DNA of 64,000 bases from Larix kaempferi (lineage: Eukaryota; Streptophyta; Pinopsida; Pinales; Pinaceae): positions 124,001 to 188,000 of the forward strand of contig BSBM01001444.1 in NCBI GenBank assembly GCA_027924585.1, written 5' to 3'. The translations under genes and the position numbers were made by a program. The stretch's first letter is position 1, and each line of letters starts with the position of its first letter. Below, piece after piece: positions 1-12,656 of this stretch. Below the pieces are notes generated by a model. It saw only the letters and a list, made by a program, of their open reading frames with translations. It ran no database searches and was not told the origin of the DNA.

Positions 1-1134
1 ACAAAACACGTCAAAAAGGTGAAACTAGGAACAAAGGTATGTCTATGAACATTTAATATCACTAGCGAGGAGACATAAACTCTACAAATATACATTCATT
101 TAAATTTTAGGTAAGCTACTTTAAACCTAAACCTAGATTATTATAATTGTAATTAGCTACTCAAATTCAAAAGAAGTTAGAAATCTAATTATTTGATGAA
201 AACAAAAAGAATTGTTAATCGTAGCTTTAATTATGGAAAGCTCCAAATTGTCTTTCATGGCTTCAAACATTGTCCCCTTCTTGGATTTCCAACAATCAAA
301 AGCCAAAGGGTGGGTCGTGGGTTATCCCCATCTTTGTCTGTCAATGATCAAAAGCTTGATTTTGGAACTGACTTAGAATACGATGATATTGTGCTATATA
401 CTATAGAGGGACATATTTGGAGATATCACAACTACACCCTTACCAATTACTAAGGAATCATTGAGCCTTCAAGTCCAAATGAGATATAACTTAATCATAA
501 GGTGGAGAGTTTAGAAGAGAAAAATGATATTTTTCTAGAGTCAAAATTTCTACATCAAAATATAAATTTATTTTTTCAAACAACCATGAAAAATTAAAAT
601 TGTAATAGAACTCCCTTCCTTTGAAAAGAAAATTTTAGAATCAAACCAAGAGATTGCAAAATGAGTTAGCATCGTATTCATAAAAAACTTCAATTAATCA
701 TCATTTATACAACTCAAAGGAAACCACACAACAAGCTCTTCATGACATTTGTTTTACTACTCTCTTTTTCACTTTATTATCTCTACTATTTTTTTCCCTT
801 TCGGCTTCCATTTGCACATTATGGGGCAATTGCTAGTTTTAAGTTAAGGAGAAGTTTCCATGAATCGATCGAATAACATGAAAAAAATGAACTACAATAG
901 CCTTCTCGCCCTCATAATTGGGAAGGTGTAGTTTTTACATCTAATGACTTTGCTTTAGAATAGTCTATAAATCTGAGAAACAAGAGTCTCTGAGGCCATT
1001 TCCCACATGCTATTGAAAAGTTTCATGTCTTGAAAATTCTGAATTTGCTCACATAGACCGTGCTTGGAAAAATATTTCTTGGGCTTAAAAATTATGAACA
1101 ACTGGAGAGAGTTGATCTTAATAGTAACATTGCT

Positions 1135-1715
1135 CCCTGTTCCTTTCACACCATGGAAACCTGATCCACTTTTATAAACTATAGTAACATGATTGCTTCT
1201 TATATAGAAATCACCCAAACGAACTGGCCAATGTCCAACCCATATGAAAATATTTTAGATTCAATATTTGTTACATTTACTAAGAAGTCAAACTTGTGCA
1301 TATTGTATTACTTGGTTGTGTTTTCTTCCTTATTTGTCTTTAGAATGGAAAAACCACTTATATGTGATTGGTCATTTTTTAACATTGTGTGTATCAAATG
1401 TATGATGCTTGTGCATGTTTCATTTCTTGTATCTAGAAACCTTGTGAATTGCATTGTCTTTCATCCTGTATAGACCTTTTAATTTAGTCTCGTTGTCAGT
1501 GAAACTTGCCTGGCTGTTGCCAAAATAGGATTTCCAATGCAATAGCCCTAGAAATAGGACTGTCTAAGTATTTGCAATTCCATTAGTTAGGTAAAACCCA
1601 GTTTCAAAAATGGGCAATTCAACTAGGTGAATCTAAACTAGTCTTCTATGCAGATCATCCGATTATGTATAGATAAATAGTAAATACAGAAATTTTATTG
1701 TAAGTTGTACTTATC
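1135..1715 (+). repeat. Degenerate dispersed repeat, copy 1
   Basis: This block aligns by eye with 3655-4265. Shared landmarks, in order: 'cacaccatgg', 'ctgatccacttttа'-like text, 'aacgaactgg', 'aagaagtcaaacttgt', 'gtctttagaatgg', 'ccacttatatgtgattgg', then 'aatctaaacta' followed by 'agtaaatac'. No coding potential or terminal structure is visible. It is probably an old transposon-derived repeat of unknown class. Confidence 0.6.
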
Positions 1716-3654
1716 GTTGGTCTCTGTTAGTCCTAAAGTCTGCTAACTTGACTACGGGATAGCAGTGTTCACGCACCTCAGATTTTAAGGATTGTTTTTG
1801 TGATTTTGGTGGATAACAATATAAAAGTCAAGTGTGTAAAGACAAAGTACAGAGACACAAATGCAGAAGGAATGACAGTACCGTTGTACAGGATCCAAGA
1901 GACAGGTTTCAAAACATACAAATACAGGGAATAAACAAACAGTTCATCACTGCACAATATGTAAAAGTGTAGGTACTTAAAATAACATTTCAAACATCAG
2001 TAAGCATAAATATCCACTTACCAACACAGGATCTATATAGAAAACATCTATATAAACTGGAATGTAAACAAGGGTTCAAACAGAACCACAGAATATCCAC
2101 ACAGCATAAAGTTTAAAACCTAGCTCCAAATAGATAATTTGTCATTCATAAAGCAAAGAAGTTCTTACACAGATAAGAAATTGCAAAACTGTACAATTCT
2201 CCCAGAATATTCGACCTTCATCAGTCTCCCCTTTCCAAAATGTTACAATATGCATTATATAGATGATGAGGTCGAAATCCTCCCAAATCCCAAAGATAAC
2301 AATCAGTTACAATCAATTTCTGAAACTGCCTGCCAAAAAAATTGGGCCAAACTGCTGAAAATTGGGGCTTAGAGATGGATTTGGTTCTCCAAATCTGTGA
2401 CACTTGTGTATAAATCGAAAGAGGTTGTTGTATATTGGTTTGTTGTGAGAAAAAACTCTCTCAATTCTTTGAGATTCATTTTCATTTGCCCGAGATCTGT
2501 ATTTCAAAAACATGTGTCAAACAGGGAAATTCTGAGATCCGAAAATTAGGGCTCAGAGATGGATTCGATTCTCCCAATATGTGACACATGTAGGAAAACT
2601 GAGAGAGGTTATTGCTCTCTAACATGTTAGGAACAAAAAACTCCACCTGTTTCGCAAAATTATTCTCCAGTCGCTCAGAATCATCATTTGAAAATGATGA
2701 CTCAGCACAGTAAAAACGTCACATTTCTTTATGAGCAAAGGACGGTTCTTCTATTTGGGATTCAAATTCTTTACCAAGGAATTTTGCAGTAAATCTCCTC
2801 GCCTCTTCATCCAGTGTTGGCTATTCATCAATAATAGACTCTTGGCACCCTGTAGCTTAGACACCAACTTGGTCATTGGATTATGCACAAATCAATGGTA
2901 TTAGCTTTGGATTTTTTAGTATTTCCACACCAAAACTCACACCATAACCATTCTTAAAACAGTGAGAATATTGGTACTGTATGTTGAGCATAACTTGGAA
3001 GAAAGGCACTAAAATGATATGGCTTGCTACGCAGGTGATCCTTCCATAAACCCTATTTCCAGAATCCAGAGACTGATCAGCTTCATTATTGTTTTGGTAA
3101 CCCTACACAAAAACCCAACCCCGGCAAGCTGACAGCCTGTATACATATGAATGATGAGATACATTGCCAGTCCATGTTAAACATAGGCAATACTTTATTA
3201 AATCTTAACTTTGCATAAACTATGAAAGGACTTTAATTAATTTATAGGAGCTTAGGCTTTTAAACTATGATTTTGCAAATGCATAAAAATGATTATTAAA
3301 AACGAAGATCAAGCAACCAAAACATAGGAAAAAGGGAAATAAAAAGGAAACAAGGACAAAGGTGAAAATCAAAAGTTCTAGTAAACAAGCTAACAGACCT
3401 AGGAAAAACAGTCTCTATATCAATATTCCTGAAGAACTTCATTATTTCAGTGTTGTAGTCATCTTGTATTTGTATTTTTTTAGTCACTAATCTTTAAATG
3501 AAGCTTATGGTAACAAATTACCTGGTATAATAGGTATGGTTGAAGGCATGCATAATTCTCACTTGTTGGCATTAAAGCTATGTAAATCTAAACTAGTATT
3601 CTCTGTAGACACCTGCATTTGATTCTGTACAAATAAAAAAAATACTAAATACAG

Positions 3655-4265
3655 ATTTCTTTCACACCATGGCAATCTGATCCACTTTTAAAAACTATAC
3701 TAAAACGATAACCTATTGTATATCGATCCCCAAACGAACTGGGTAATTGCCATCAATTGTATATGAAAATATTTTACATTCAATATCTATTACATTTATT
3801 AAGAAGTCAAACTTGTTCATATTGTATTACTTTCCAGTGATTTCTTCCATATTCGTCTTTAGAATGGTGAAACCACTATATGTGATTGGTAATTTTTTAA
3901 CATTCTCTATATCAATTCTGCATGTATCATTCATTTCTTGTATCTAGAAACTTTGTGAATTGCACTGTCTTGTATCTTGTTTAAACCTTTTAACATAGTC
4001 TGGGTCTAAGTGAAACTTGCTTGGTTGCTGCAAGAGTAGGCTATCCAATGCGATAGCCCTACAAAATAGGACTATTCAATAATTTGCAATTTTATTAGTT
4101 AGCTGGAAATAAAGCTTATGGTAACAAATTTCCATGGTCTACAAGGTACTGTCAAAGGCATGCATAGTTCCAACATGTCGGGTCAAAGCTAGGTGAATCT
4201 AAACTATTCTTCTTTGCAGACAAAGGTATTTGATTGTGTTTACATCATAGAATATGAATAGTAAA
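3655..4265 (+). repeat. Degenerate dispersed repeat, copy 2
   Basis: Second copy of the block at 1135-1715, in the same orientation. The tail segment ('gcttatggtaacaaat' followed about 60 bp later by 'gcatgcata') also occurs just upstream at about 3500-3560 and again at about 4385-4445, so three partial units lie in loose tandem. Copies have diverged by substitutions and small indels, suggesting an old family. Confidence 0.6.
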
Positions 4266-7200
4266 TACATATATTTTATTGTTAGCTTTAGGTATCATGG
4301 TCACTATATCAATATTGTTGAAGAAATTCATTTTGCAATATTGTAGTCATTTTGTATTTTTAGTCACTAATCTTTGAATCAATCTTATGATAACAAATCT
4401 CCATAGTAGTAAGTATACTATGTACTGTCAAAGTCATGCATAATTCCCACTTGTTAACTGATTTGAAACAAAACATAAAACACTTCCTTCCACACACTTT
4501 TCAGTGTTTGTTCCCATCCTTGACTAGTAAAAATACATTTACAAATTGTTTTCACTTCAAAGTGTGTTGCTATTTTAAGCGAACAAAATTCTCCCACCAA
4601 CTGAAGTGGATATCGATATATAAGTTCTGGATATCAATATATAAAGTTATGATACATGAAATATTTTTCGAGAGACAATTCCTAGCTTTAAAATGATCTC
4701 TTTAGAGTAGCATTTCCTCTAACACTGATTGGTTCTCTAATTTGCCACGTTTCAATCATTGGATTTGCCTCCACTTCCTATCACTTGTAAACTTGTCAAC
4801 CATTTGAAAAAAAAACAAGATAGACAATCAGAACAAATGAACCATGTTGAGCTATTTTTCCATTATTATTATGTAAGCAAATACAAAATATAAGCAACAA
4901 TTAACAGTAAACTGATTTTAAATATGTCCAGACCTTTTCATTCACTACGAAAAAAAAGAAGACTCACACTGAAAAAAAGCCATTGGCCATATAAATTAAA
5001 TGTTTATTTCTGTACCTTCTATTGATTTGCATAATGTCGTTGACCATGTCTATAGCAGTTAACAGTCTCTGTATTGCTCTTTGTGTTAACATCAATAGCA
5101 TAGATTAAACCTGAAGCTTGAAAACTGGTGTACTAACTTTGAAAAGCTTTGAACAATAATGCTATTAATGTCAAACAATGGTAGTTAATTCCACCATTGC
5201 AATTCTTTGTCTTGATAAAGGTAAAAAACATAGTGAATTGAATATCAATACATTGATCAGATTCATTGGCTTAACATGTACACAAAAAATCTATTCATTC
5301 TCAAAAGATGCTACTTATGTATATACATATAGTTAAAAGTCCAAAAGTGTCTTTGCTGATTTATGATTTATCATTGACATCTTTGTTGTCCCTTAAATCA
5401 ATTGACATCATTGCACAACCAACTCTTAAGGTGCACAAATGTTTCCAATCAATTTTAGCACAAAGAAATTATTGCTTCTAGCTATGAAGTTAAATGTTTT
5501 GGCTGACATAGATACTATGTGCATAATGACATGCAACAGTGGAAGACAAAACTTGCTTTCGAACGTTTTTGCAAATTTGGAAGACTGCAATATCTATATA
5601 ATTTTCTCTCTCCAGTAATAACAAGGAAGTTCAAGCCCATATATTGAGCTGGTTTTCACAAGTGTAAAATGTCTTGTAATTCTACAAATACAAACGGATA
5701 TGAAAAAAAAAGGATAGACTATAGCCCAAGCTGATTTTGATCCATAAAGTTTGGGGAACATTGTTTTTTCCCATAAGTTGTTCTCCATGGATGTTTTTGC
5801 CTTCCTCTTAATGGAAATCATTTCCTATTTTTAATATTTTAACCTATGCAAAATGTTATGTCTTGACTTTATTAAATCATTTATAGTATTCAATATAACA
5901 TAGTATTACTGTTTTTTATAACTTTTACTGACAAAAATAAAATGACACAACAACAAAATTCTACTTCACAACCGAACAACTTTCTCTTATTTTTTTTATA
6001 TCTCAATGCTCTTGTTTCCTTGACAACAACAACGATTTCAATAACATACATTGTAACTAATACTCCCTCTGCATTAACCTTGCAGAGACATTGGCTCTTG
6101 TCTTACTATTATTATTATTATTATATATTAATATATTATATAATGTATCACCTTCCTGAACGCTATTAAACGTGTTTGTGGTTGGTGTGGGACTTGGCTA
6201 ATGGTACTACAATGTGCCACGAATATGAACTGCACTCACCAACTTTGGTATCACACATCTGACCGTCGTATCATGGCATTAAATTCAGAATTCACTTATT
6301 CATCTCACTTGGTCGCCTAGGCAATAGCTTACATGTACCTAGAGTTTTACATTAATCTTTTGTTCGTCCCTAATTTAAACTAAACTTAATGAACTATGAC
6401 CTCGGTGATGGTTTCAATGATACAGGCATGGGGGTTCACTCAATGAACTTGTTACATAGCACGATCGTTGGCATGATATTAAAGTATATCCCTAATTTCA
6501 CTAAATATTGGAAAATGCATCCTATAATTGTATTGTTGACCCCCCCTCCCAATATGCCTTTCCAATTAAGAAAACCCCTAGTTTCACTAGATATTGTAGG
6601 TATCCATTTTTATCAACCCATTTTTAACACCCCCTTTATATCATATTATCAACTTGTAACAAACAAGACTCAAGATCCCTCACACATCTTAGTATAAGAA
6701 AACAATATGCTAAATAAAATAATAGTATAATGCTAATAATGATCCCACTAGGATTGTAGGGGCAACTGATCAATTTGTAGAATTGGATAGTGGAAGACCC
6801 AATGAAATAGTACCTGGGAAGGAAAAATGCGTAAAAGGAAACATAGTCAAGAGATCAACATAACAAAGAATGTAAAATACTAAGAGTCCAATTGTTATTG
6901 CAATGCTTAGAAAAGATGAGAATTGCATATGTTTCACACCACAGCCTGTCAATCTACCAATTTTATATAATGTAAATACAAATATAGCCATAGAGAGCTC
7001 ATGTTTTCTCTAAGCTTAATAAATTAAACTCCATAAAAATGAAAAATTGAAACCCTTTCATGGATGGACTCCCCTACATTCCTATAAAAAAAACATCATT
7101 GATGTTTGAACCCAAATGAACATAGAAAAATTCCTTTACTTTTTAATAACACCATATGATCATGTGCAGAGTGTGTTTGGGTCATTCACAAGATCTAATG

Positions 7201-7294
7201 AATTTCCTTCACTTCCTCTACATTTATTTTTGCAATCAAGGGAATTAACAACATCTAGTTACCTTTTATTGGCTTATATCTAGTTTTTTATTGT

Positions 7295-8697
7295 AATCTT
7301 TATAGGAGAGGGAAAATTCTACATTGTTAGGTTTCAAGCATGCAATGGTTATAAAGATACACACATGGTGAAACTTACCAATTCATGGTATTGATACATA
7401 GGGTATGTAAATAAGGATTTACATTTTCACCTATGTTTATGTTAGTTACAATACAATATTAAGACAGATGCCTTGCATATAATAATTGAAATTAGAATTA
7501 TGAATGTGCCAAATATAACTCAATCTAACAACTATTCCTAAATGGCATTGTGAAAATATTAAAGAAGAATACAAAAAGTTGATTTAACCATAATGTATAT
7601 ATTATTGTAATGTTTATGTACACAAATGATGCATTTGTGTAGTAATGCCTTTCTATCACTGTAAGCAATTTCTATGAATAGAATAATGAAGTTACAACCA
7701 TATACGTACAAATGGTGCATTTATGCAACAATGCCTTTTCATTACTATAATCAATTTCTATGAATAGACTAATGAATATATATAAAGAGAGGTCCATTGT
7801 AGGTAGAGATACATGATTAGACATGATGTGGATATGAATTATGGAGGAGTATCCAACATCATAGCTACACCACTTTATTCAGCATATAAAACCTCCAGTG
7901 TCTGCACCAACGATCATCTCAAGAAAGGTTTCAAAGGTAGGATTTCAATCCATACGCCAATTCTTCAGTTGAGTGACATATGTCAATCAATACAAGTCAA
8001 CTATGTGTCGAGGGATTCAAGTCGACGAGTTTACCTCTCAGTCTATGTTGCATTCAGCGAAAAATCTCATTCAAACCATCCATCATTCAATGGCAAGTTT
8101 ATACAGATCAAACAATGTCGAAGTAAGCCTCCAATCAGCATCTTTAAGATCCAGTCGAAGCATAAGTCGGTGTACAACAAACAACTAGAGCACCTCCAGA
8201 TCAAATAGATTACAAGAAAGGAACACGATAGTTAAAGTCGATTGTCGATGATCAACTCTAGGTAATCAACAATCTTCCGCGCGACAAGTCCACAACACAG
8301 ATCAAATTTTAGCCACTGTGTGAGACATGCTGAATGCCCAAAACTCTATCAAAATTTTCCTCAGTCCATTCACTTTAGAAAACATTTTAGATGTTTAACC
8401 TTTAGTCAATCCAGAGAATCATCCCGTCAACTACATTTCGATCTACAGACAATTGGATATCGGGAGAAGTCAACCATCCAATATGCATGGATTCTACAGG
8501 TCGATAGATCCAGATCAAAGCACTAGGGCACATATTTGTTGAAAGAATGTTTAGGGAATGCCCCCGGTAGTATAGCTAGACCCAGAACATCAAATAGTGA
8601 TATATCACAACTAGAATAGCCAGATCATGCCAAACAAATATATGCTAATTAAATCACCAATGGAAATATTCTCATTCTGTGAATCCTCAGATCACAG
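7295..8697. repeat. 1.4 kb tandem duplication, unit 1
   Basis: The sequence from 'aatctttataggagag' at 7295 to 'cctcagatcaca' at about 8696 is repeated directly in the next unit, with a period of 1,403 bp. Identity is high, mostly isolated substitutions. It holds many GTCGA-type motifs and several short open frames that differ between units, so I do not call a protein. It lies on the internal side of the minus-strand LTR that ends at 10028, so it is probably leader or internal sequence of that element. Confidence 0.8.
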
Positions 8698-10006
8698 AAT
8701 CTTTATAGGAGAGGGAAAATTCTACATTGTTAGGTTTCAAGCATGCAATGGTTATGAAGATGCACACATGGTGAAACTTATATGATACCATTTCATGGTA
8801 TTGATACATAGGGTATGTAAATAAGGATTTACATTTTCACCTATGTTTATGTTAGTTACAATACAATATTAAGACAAATTCCTTGCATATAATAATTGAA
8901 ATTAGAATTATGAATGTGCCAAATATAACTCAATCTAACAACTATTGTAGTAATGCCTTTCTATCACTGTAAGCAATTTCTATGAATAGAATAATGAAGT
9001 TACAACCATATACGTACAAATGGTGCATTTATGCAACAATGCCTTTTCATTAGTATAATCGATTTCTATGAATAGACTATTGAATAGATATAAAGAGAGG
9101 TCCATTGCAGGTAGAGACACATGATTAGACATGACATGGATATGAATTATGGAGGAGTATCCAACATCATAGCTACACCACTTTATTCAGCATATAAAAC
9201 CTCCAGTGTCTGCACCAACGATCATCTCAAGAAAGGTTTCAAAGGTAGGGTTTCAATCCATACGCCAATTCTTCAGTCGAGTGACATATGTCAATCAATA
9301 CAAGTCAACTATGTGTCGAGGGCTTCAAGTCGATGAGTTTACCTCTCAGTCGATGCCGCATTCAGAAAAAAAAATCTCATTCAAACCATCCATCATTCAA
9401 TGGCAAGTTTATACAGATCCAACAATGTCGAAGTAAGCCTCCAATCAACATCTTTAAGATCCAGTCGAAGCATAAGTTGGTGGACAACAAACAACTAGAG
9501 CACCTCCAGATCGAATAGATTACAAGTAGGGAACACAATAGTTAAAGTCGATTGTCGATGATCAACTCCAGGTAATCAACAATCTTCTGCGCAACAAGTC
9601 CACACCACAGATCAAATTTTAGCCACTATGTGAGACATGCTGAATGCCCAAAACTCTATTAAAATTTTCCTCAGTCCATTCACTTCAGAAAACATTTTAG
9701 ATGTTTAACCTTTAGTCGATCCAGAGAATCAGCCTGTCAACTATATTTCGATCTACAGACAATTGGATATTGAGAGAAGTCAACCATCCAATATGCATGG
9801 ATTCTACAGGTCGATAGATCAAGATCAAAGCACTAGGGCACATATTTGTTGAAAGTTTGTTTAGGGAATGCCCCCGGTAGTATAGCTAGACCCAGAACAT
9901 CAAATAGTGATATATCACAACTAGAATAGCCATATCATGCAAAACAAATGTATGCTCATTAAATCACCGATGGAAATATTTTCATTATGTGAATCCTCAG
10001 ATCACA
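8698..10006. repeat. 1.4 kb tandem duplication, unit 2
   Basis: Direct repeat of 7295-8697. It lacks about 105 bp that unit 1 has around 7535-7640; here 'caactattg' joins straight to 'tagtaatgcc' near 8945. The open frame beginning at 7813 in unit 1 recurs at 9121 but ends early, which argues against selection on a protein. Confidence 0.8.
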
Positions 10007-10015
10007 AACCAATGA

Positions 10016-10027
10016 GCTCTGCTACCA
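10016..10027 (-). promoter_or_regulatory. Primer-binding site (tRNA-Met type) of a minus-strand LTR element
   Basis: On the minus strand this reads TGGTAGCAGAGC, matching the plant Copia primer site TGGTATCAGAGC at 11 of 12 bases. It directly abuts 'tgttggga' at 10028, the expected LTR terminus (minus reading ends ...TCCCAACA). This places a 5' LTR to the right and the internal region to the left. Confidence 0.65.
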
Positions 10028-10300
10028 TGTTGGGACAAGTGATAAACTAGCAGAATAGAAAGACATTTCCAGAAAACACTGGTGGTTTCTAAAAACACCA
10101 TTTGCACTTGAGCATGAAGAACCATGATCCAACAATGTGATGATATACCGATCAAATATATATCTATAAATAGGTTTGGATAGAATCCCAAAACCCAAAA
10201 CCAACAATCATGGGACCATATTATCCATAAAAAGTGGATTTTAAATCCAAAGTGGACATAAGTCGATGAGGGTACTAGCATATCATAGGTTCCAATAGTT
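10028..10300 (-). mobile_element. 5' LTR of a minus-strand LTR retrotransposon (partial)
   Basis: The left boundary is fixed by the adjacent primer-binding site and the terminal sequence TGTTGGGA (plus reading). About 130 bp inside, the minus strand shows a TATA-like CTATTTATAGATAT near 10157-10175, correctly placed to start transcription toward the primer site. The right end is not found; a GAT-rich microsatellite begins near 10318. No protein of this element is recognisable in the window. Confidence 0.45.
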
Positions 10301-10317
10301 GATGATGAGTGATGTCA

Positions 10318-10492
10318 TTCATCATCATCATCTTGTTAAGGATGATGATGAATAGGATGACGATCGTCATGATGATGATGACGACGACAATGACGATGAT
10401 GATGATGATGAGGATGGTGATGATGATGATGATCAAGCTGATGATGCCGATGACGTTGATGATCATGATGTTGATGATGATGCTACTGTGAT
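10318..10492. repeat. GAT/ATG trinucleotide microsatellite
   Basis: About 175 bp built almost wholly of ATG/GAT triplets with scattered CGA, CAT and AAT variants. It generates artificial Met/Ile-rich open frames on both strands, which should not be annotated as genes. Confidence 0.9.
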
Positions 10493-10818
10493 TTATATTT
10501 ATTAAATTCATATTTTTTATTGTTATATATATTTATATATAACAAAATTCAAAATAACTATAAAATAAAAACAAATTTTATTTACCTCCCTAGTCCCATG
10601 CTCGACATTCTAGTCCTACATTGGGTGCTCCATTACCAAATTTCATTTACCTCCCCTAGTTGCACGCGAGAAAGCCATTACAGACTCCATACACAATCCA
10701 TTACACACTTCATCACACACTCCATAACTGTCAGCACTTCATACCCGCAAGCAACATAGATTTCATACCATTGTGTGCTCGACACTCCATACCCACGAGA
10801 AATAGAGACTTCAAGCAG

Positions 10819-10900
10819 ATATTTCAAGGCCAACATCCTTGATAAAGCAAATATTTCAAGGCCAACATCCTTGATAAAGCAAATATTTCAAGGCCAATAT
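10819..10900. repeat. 32 bp tandem repeat, about 2.5 copies
   Basis: Units start at 10819, 10851 and 10883 with the block 'atatttcaaggccaa'. The first two are identical over the unit. The array lies in the leader upstream of the gag-like reading frame at 11412. It is followed by 'aaaatcggtgagt' near 10906, which resembles a splice donor, so a spliced leader is possible but unproven. Confidence 0.75.
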
Positions 10901-11411
10901 GCCTCCAAAATCGGTGAGTTCTCAATCCCCTACCCTTTTGTGGATCAAAATTATGAAAATTACTATTATTAGTAAACTAAGGAGGGTTGAGGGCCAAGTA
11001 GGTTCATGAGGGATAGATTCTATTGATGAGTACTACTTTACTCCAATTTTATATCTTGTAGCAATCATCCCCTGTTTCATTGGTTCGCTTGGATAGCTCT
11101 GCGAAACCCTCAATCCCATGAAGGCCATCAAATAGATCGATTCATATGAATGCTAAGGTCATTTGCATCAAATATGTGTGAAGGCTATTCAGATCGATTT
11201 ACATGAGTGTTTCAACTTGCAATAAATACTAGTTGTTTTACCATGCAAGAGATTGATTTTTTTATGAGATTGTGGACTATAACATGCTATGAAAAAAATG
11301 CCTACGGTTGTTTTTTAAAGTTTATGAACTGTATATTCTTCTAGTTCCTTCTCTTCTCTTGCTTGTGTACTAATCTAGGAGTTTGCTCCCAAAAGTATTT
11401 CTAAACTAACT

Positions 11412-12656
11412 ATGGCATCTAAGACATCAAAAGCCACATGAACATGTAATGACACACCTCCTAGACAGGAAACCAATTCTATACCTCCAATGACCCAACC
11501 TGTTGAAGGACAACAATCCAACACACTTGTTACTACCACGGTTATGTTACCCATTCCTTCCCCACCTCAAAACTCGCGGGGAGGATACTCTTTATCCCCT
11601 ACCTTCCTTACCGGTAATGTTAATACTACAGTAGATAATCAACAACCCGTGTTGGGTCAACCTTTACTTAGTGGTCAGCAAGTTGTTGCTGGGGGGCAAC
11701 CCTCATCTCTTAACCATAATACTCCAGGAGGAGTTCCCATCGGTCCTTCCATTGGAAATTCCTTACCTCCCGGACCTTCCACTACGGGATTATCCCATGT
11801 CGAGGGACCATCCAATGTAATTCAACCACCATGGAGTCAAGCGTATCCAGGTTATCTTAACCCTATGTCGGGACAACTCAATCTCGGAAACGCACTCTAT
11901 GGGGTATCCTACCCCGGAAATCCATACACTCCAATGGGACAGCAAAATGTTTTACAACACGGAACCCCACCTACAATCCCTCAAGTCCCACCACCCCCAT
12001 TTGGTCCACCACCACCTCCCATTGGAGGCGGTGAGCCCCCCCACAACTCCGGAGGATGTGGACCTCTACCTTCTGGTGGAGAACCACCTCATTCCGGCTA
12101 TCATGGCCCACCCCCCTTGGTGGCGGAGGTGGAGGTCCTCCCCCTTCAAGAGGAGGCGGAGGACCACCCCCCCAGTGGTGGCGAACCTCCACCTTATGGT
12201 GGAGGACCATCCCATCCTAGCGGTGGTGCTGGAGGACCATCCCATCCTGGTGGTGGTGGTGGAGGACCAACCTACTATGGTGGAGGTGGTAGTGGAGGCC
12301 CATCCTATCCTGGTGGTAGTGGTGGACCTCTACCATTTGGAGGTGGCCCACCCCCTCCCGACGACGAAGGAGGGCCCCCACCTTATGTTAACGGGCCACC
12401 TTATTATGGTAATGGACCACCTTTTGATGGTGGTGGACCTACTTACGATCCAGGCAATGCACCCCCTTATGGTAAGTTTCCTCCCGGAAAACCTTACAAT
12501 CAGTCGATTCAAGGTCCTACCGGTCCATACATGCCTTATCAGCACTATCCAAAAAAAATTATAAATACACAAAATGAAAACTACAAGGGTCATTGTTCTT
12601 ACCGATATCTCCCCACTCTACTCCCTCAGGCAAAACTAGGTCCGGATCCTCCCTGA
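11412..12656 (+). pseudogene. Pro/Gly-rich gag-like protein of an LTR retrotransposon, disrupted
   Basis: The likely original start is ATG at 11412 (MASKTSKAT), with an in-frame TGA at 11439; 'acatgaaca' is what CpG decay of an ACA-CGA-ACA string would give. The frame reopens at the internal Met at 11490 and runs 388 codons. The first half is Gln/Pro/Ser-rich and the second half is a low-complexity Gly/Pro region with repeated GGGP and PPPY-like blocks. Around residues 205-230 the Gly/Pro pattern is replaced by Val/Glu/Leu text, while the third frame reads Gly-Pro there, so two compensating indels in C-runs (about 12108-12117 and 12165-12172) are likely. Coding character stops near 12550, where it meets the antisense plant-mobile-domain locus. 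Similar Pro/Gly-rich segments precede the capsid part of some plant gag proteins; no capsid or zinc knuckle is seen, so the gag call is inference. Confidence 0.45.

Larger units (their letters stand above)
1..7294. other. AT-rich intergenic DNA, no gene recognised
   Basis: Only short open frames (under about 105 codons) with no recognisable domain are present, including one of 86 codons at 193-453, and I do not support any as a gene. The stretch holds an ATT microsatellite near 6105-6140 and the degenerate dispersed repeat listed separately. A roughly 75 bp piece at 2357-2432 recurs at 2545-2615 (shared 'agagatgga' and 'gtgacac' blocks), a small local duplication. Confidence 0.6.

Noticed and set aside
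7813-8208. 131-codon open frame in the first 1.4 kb unit
   Set aside because: The same frame is broken in the second unit, and three frames are open here equally.
10309-10511. Met/Ile-rich open frames on both strands
   Set aside because: They are translations of an ATG/GAT microsatellite.
11899-12564. 221-codon plus-strand open frame overlapping the gag-like frame
   Set aside because: His/Pro/Leu-rich shadow of the Gly/Pro-rich region in another frame.
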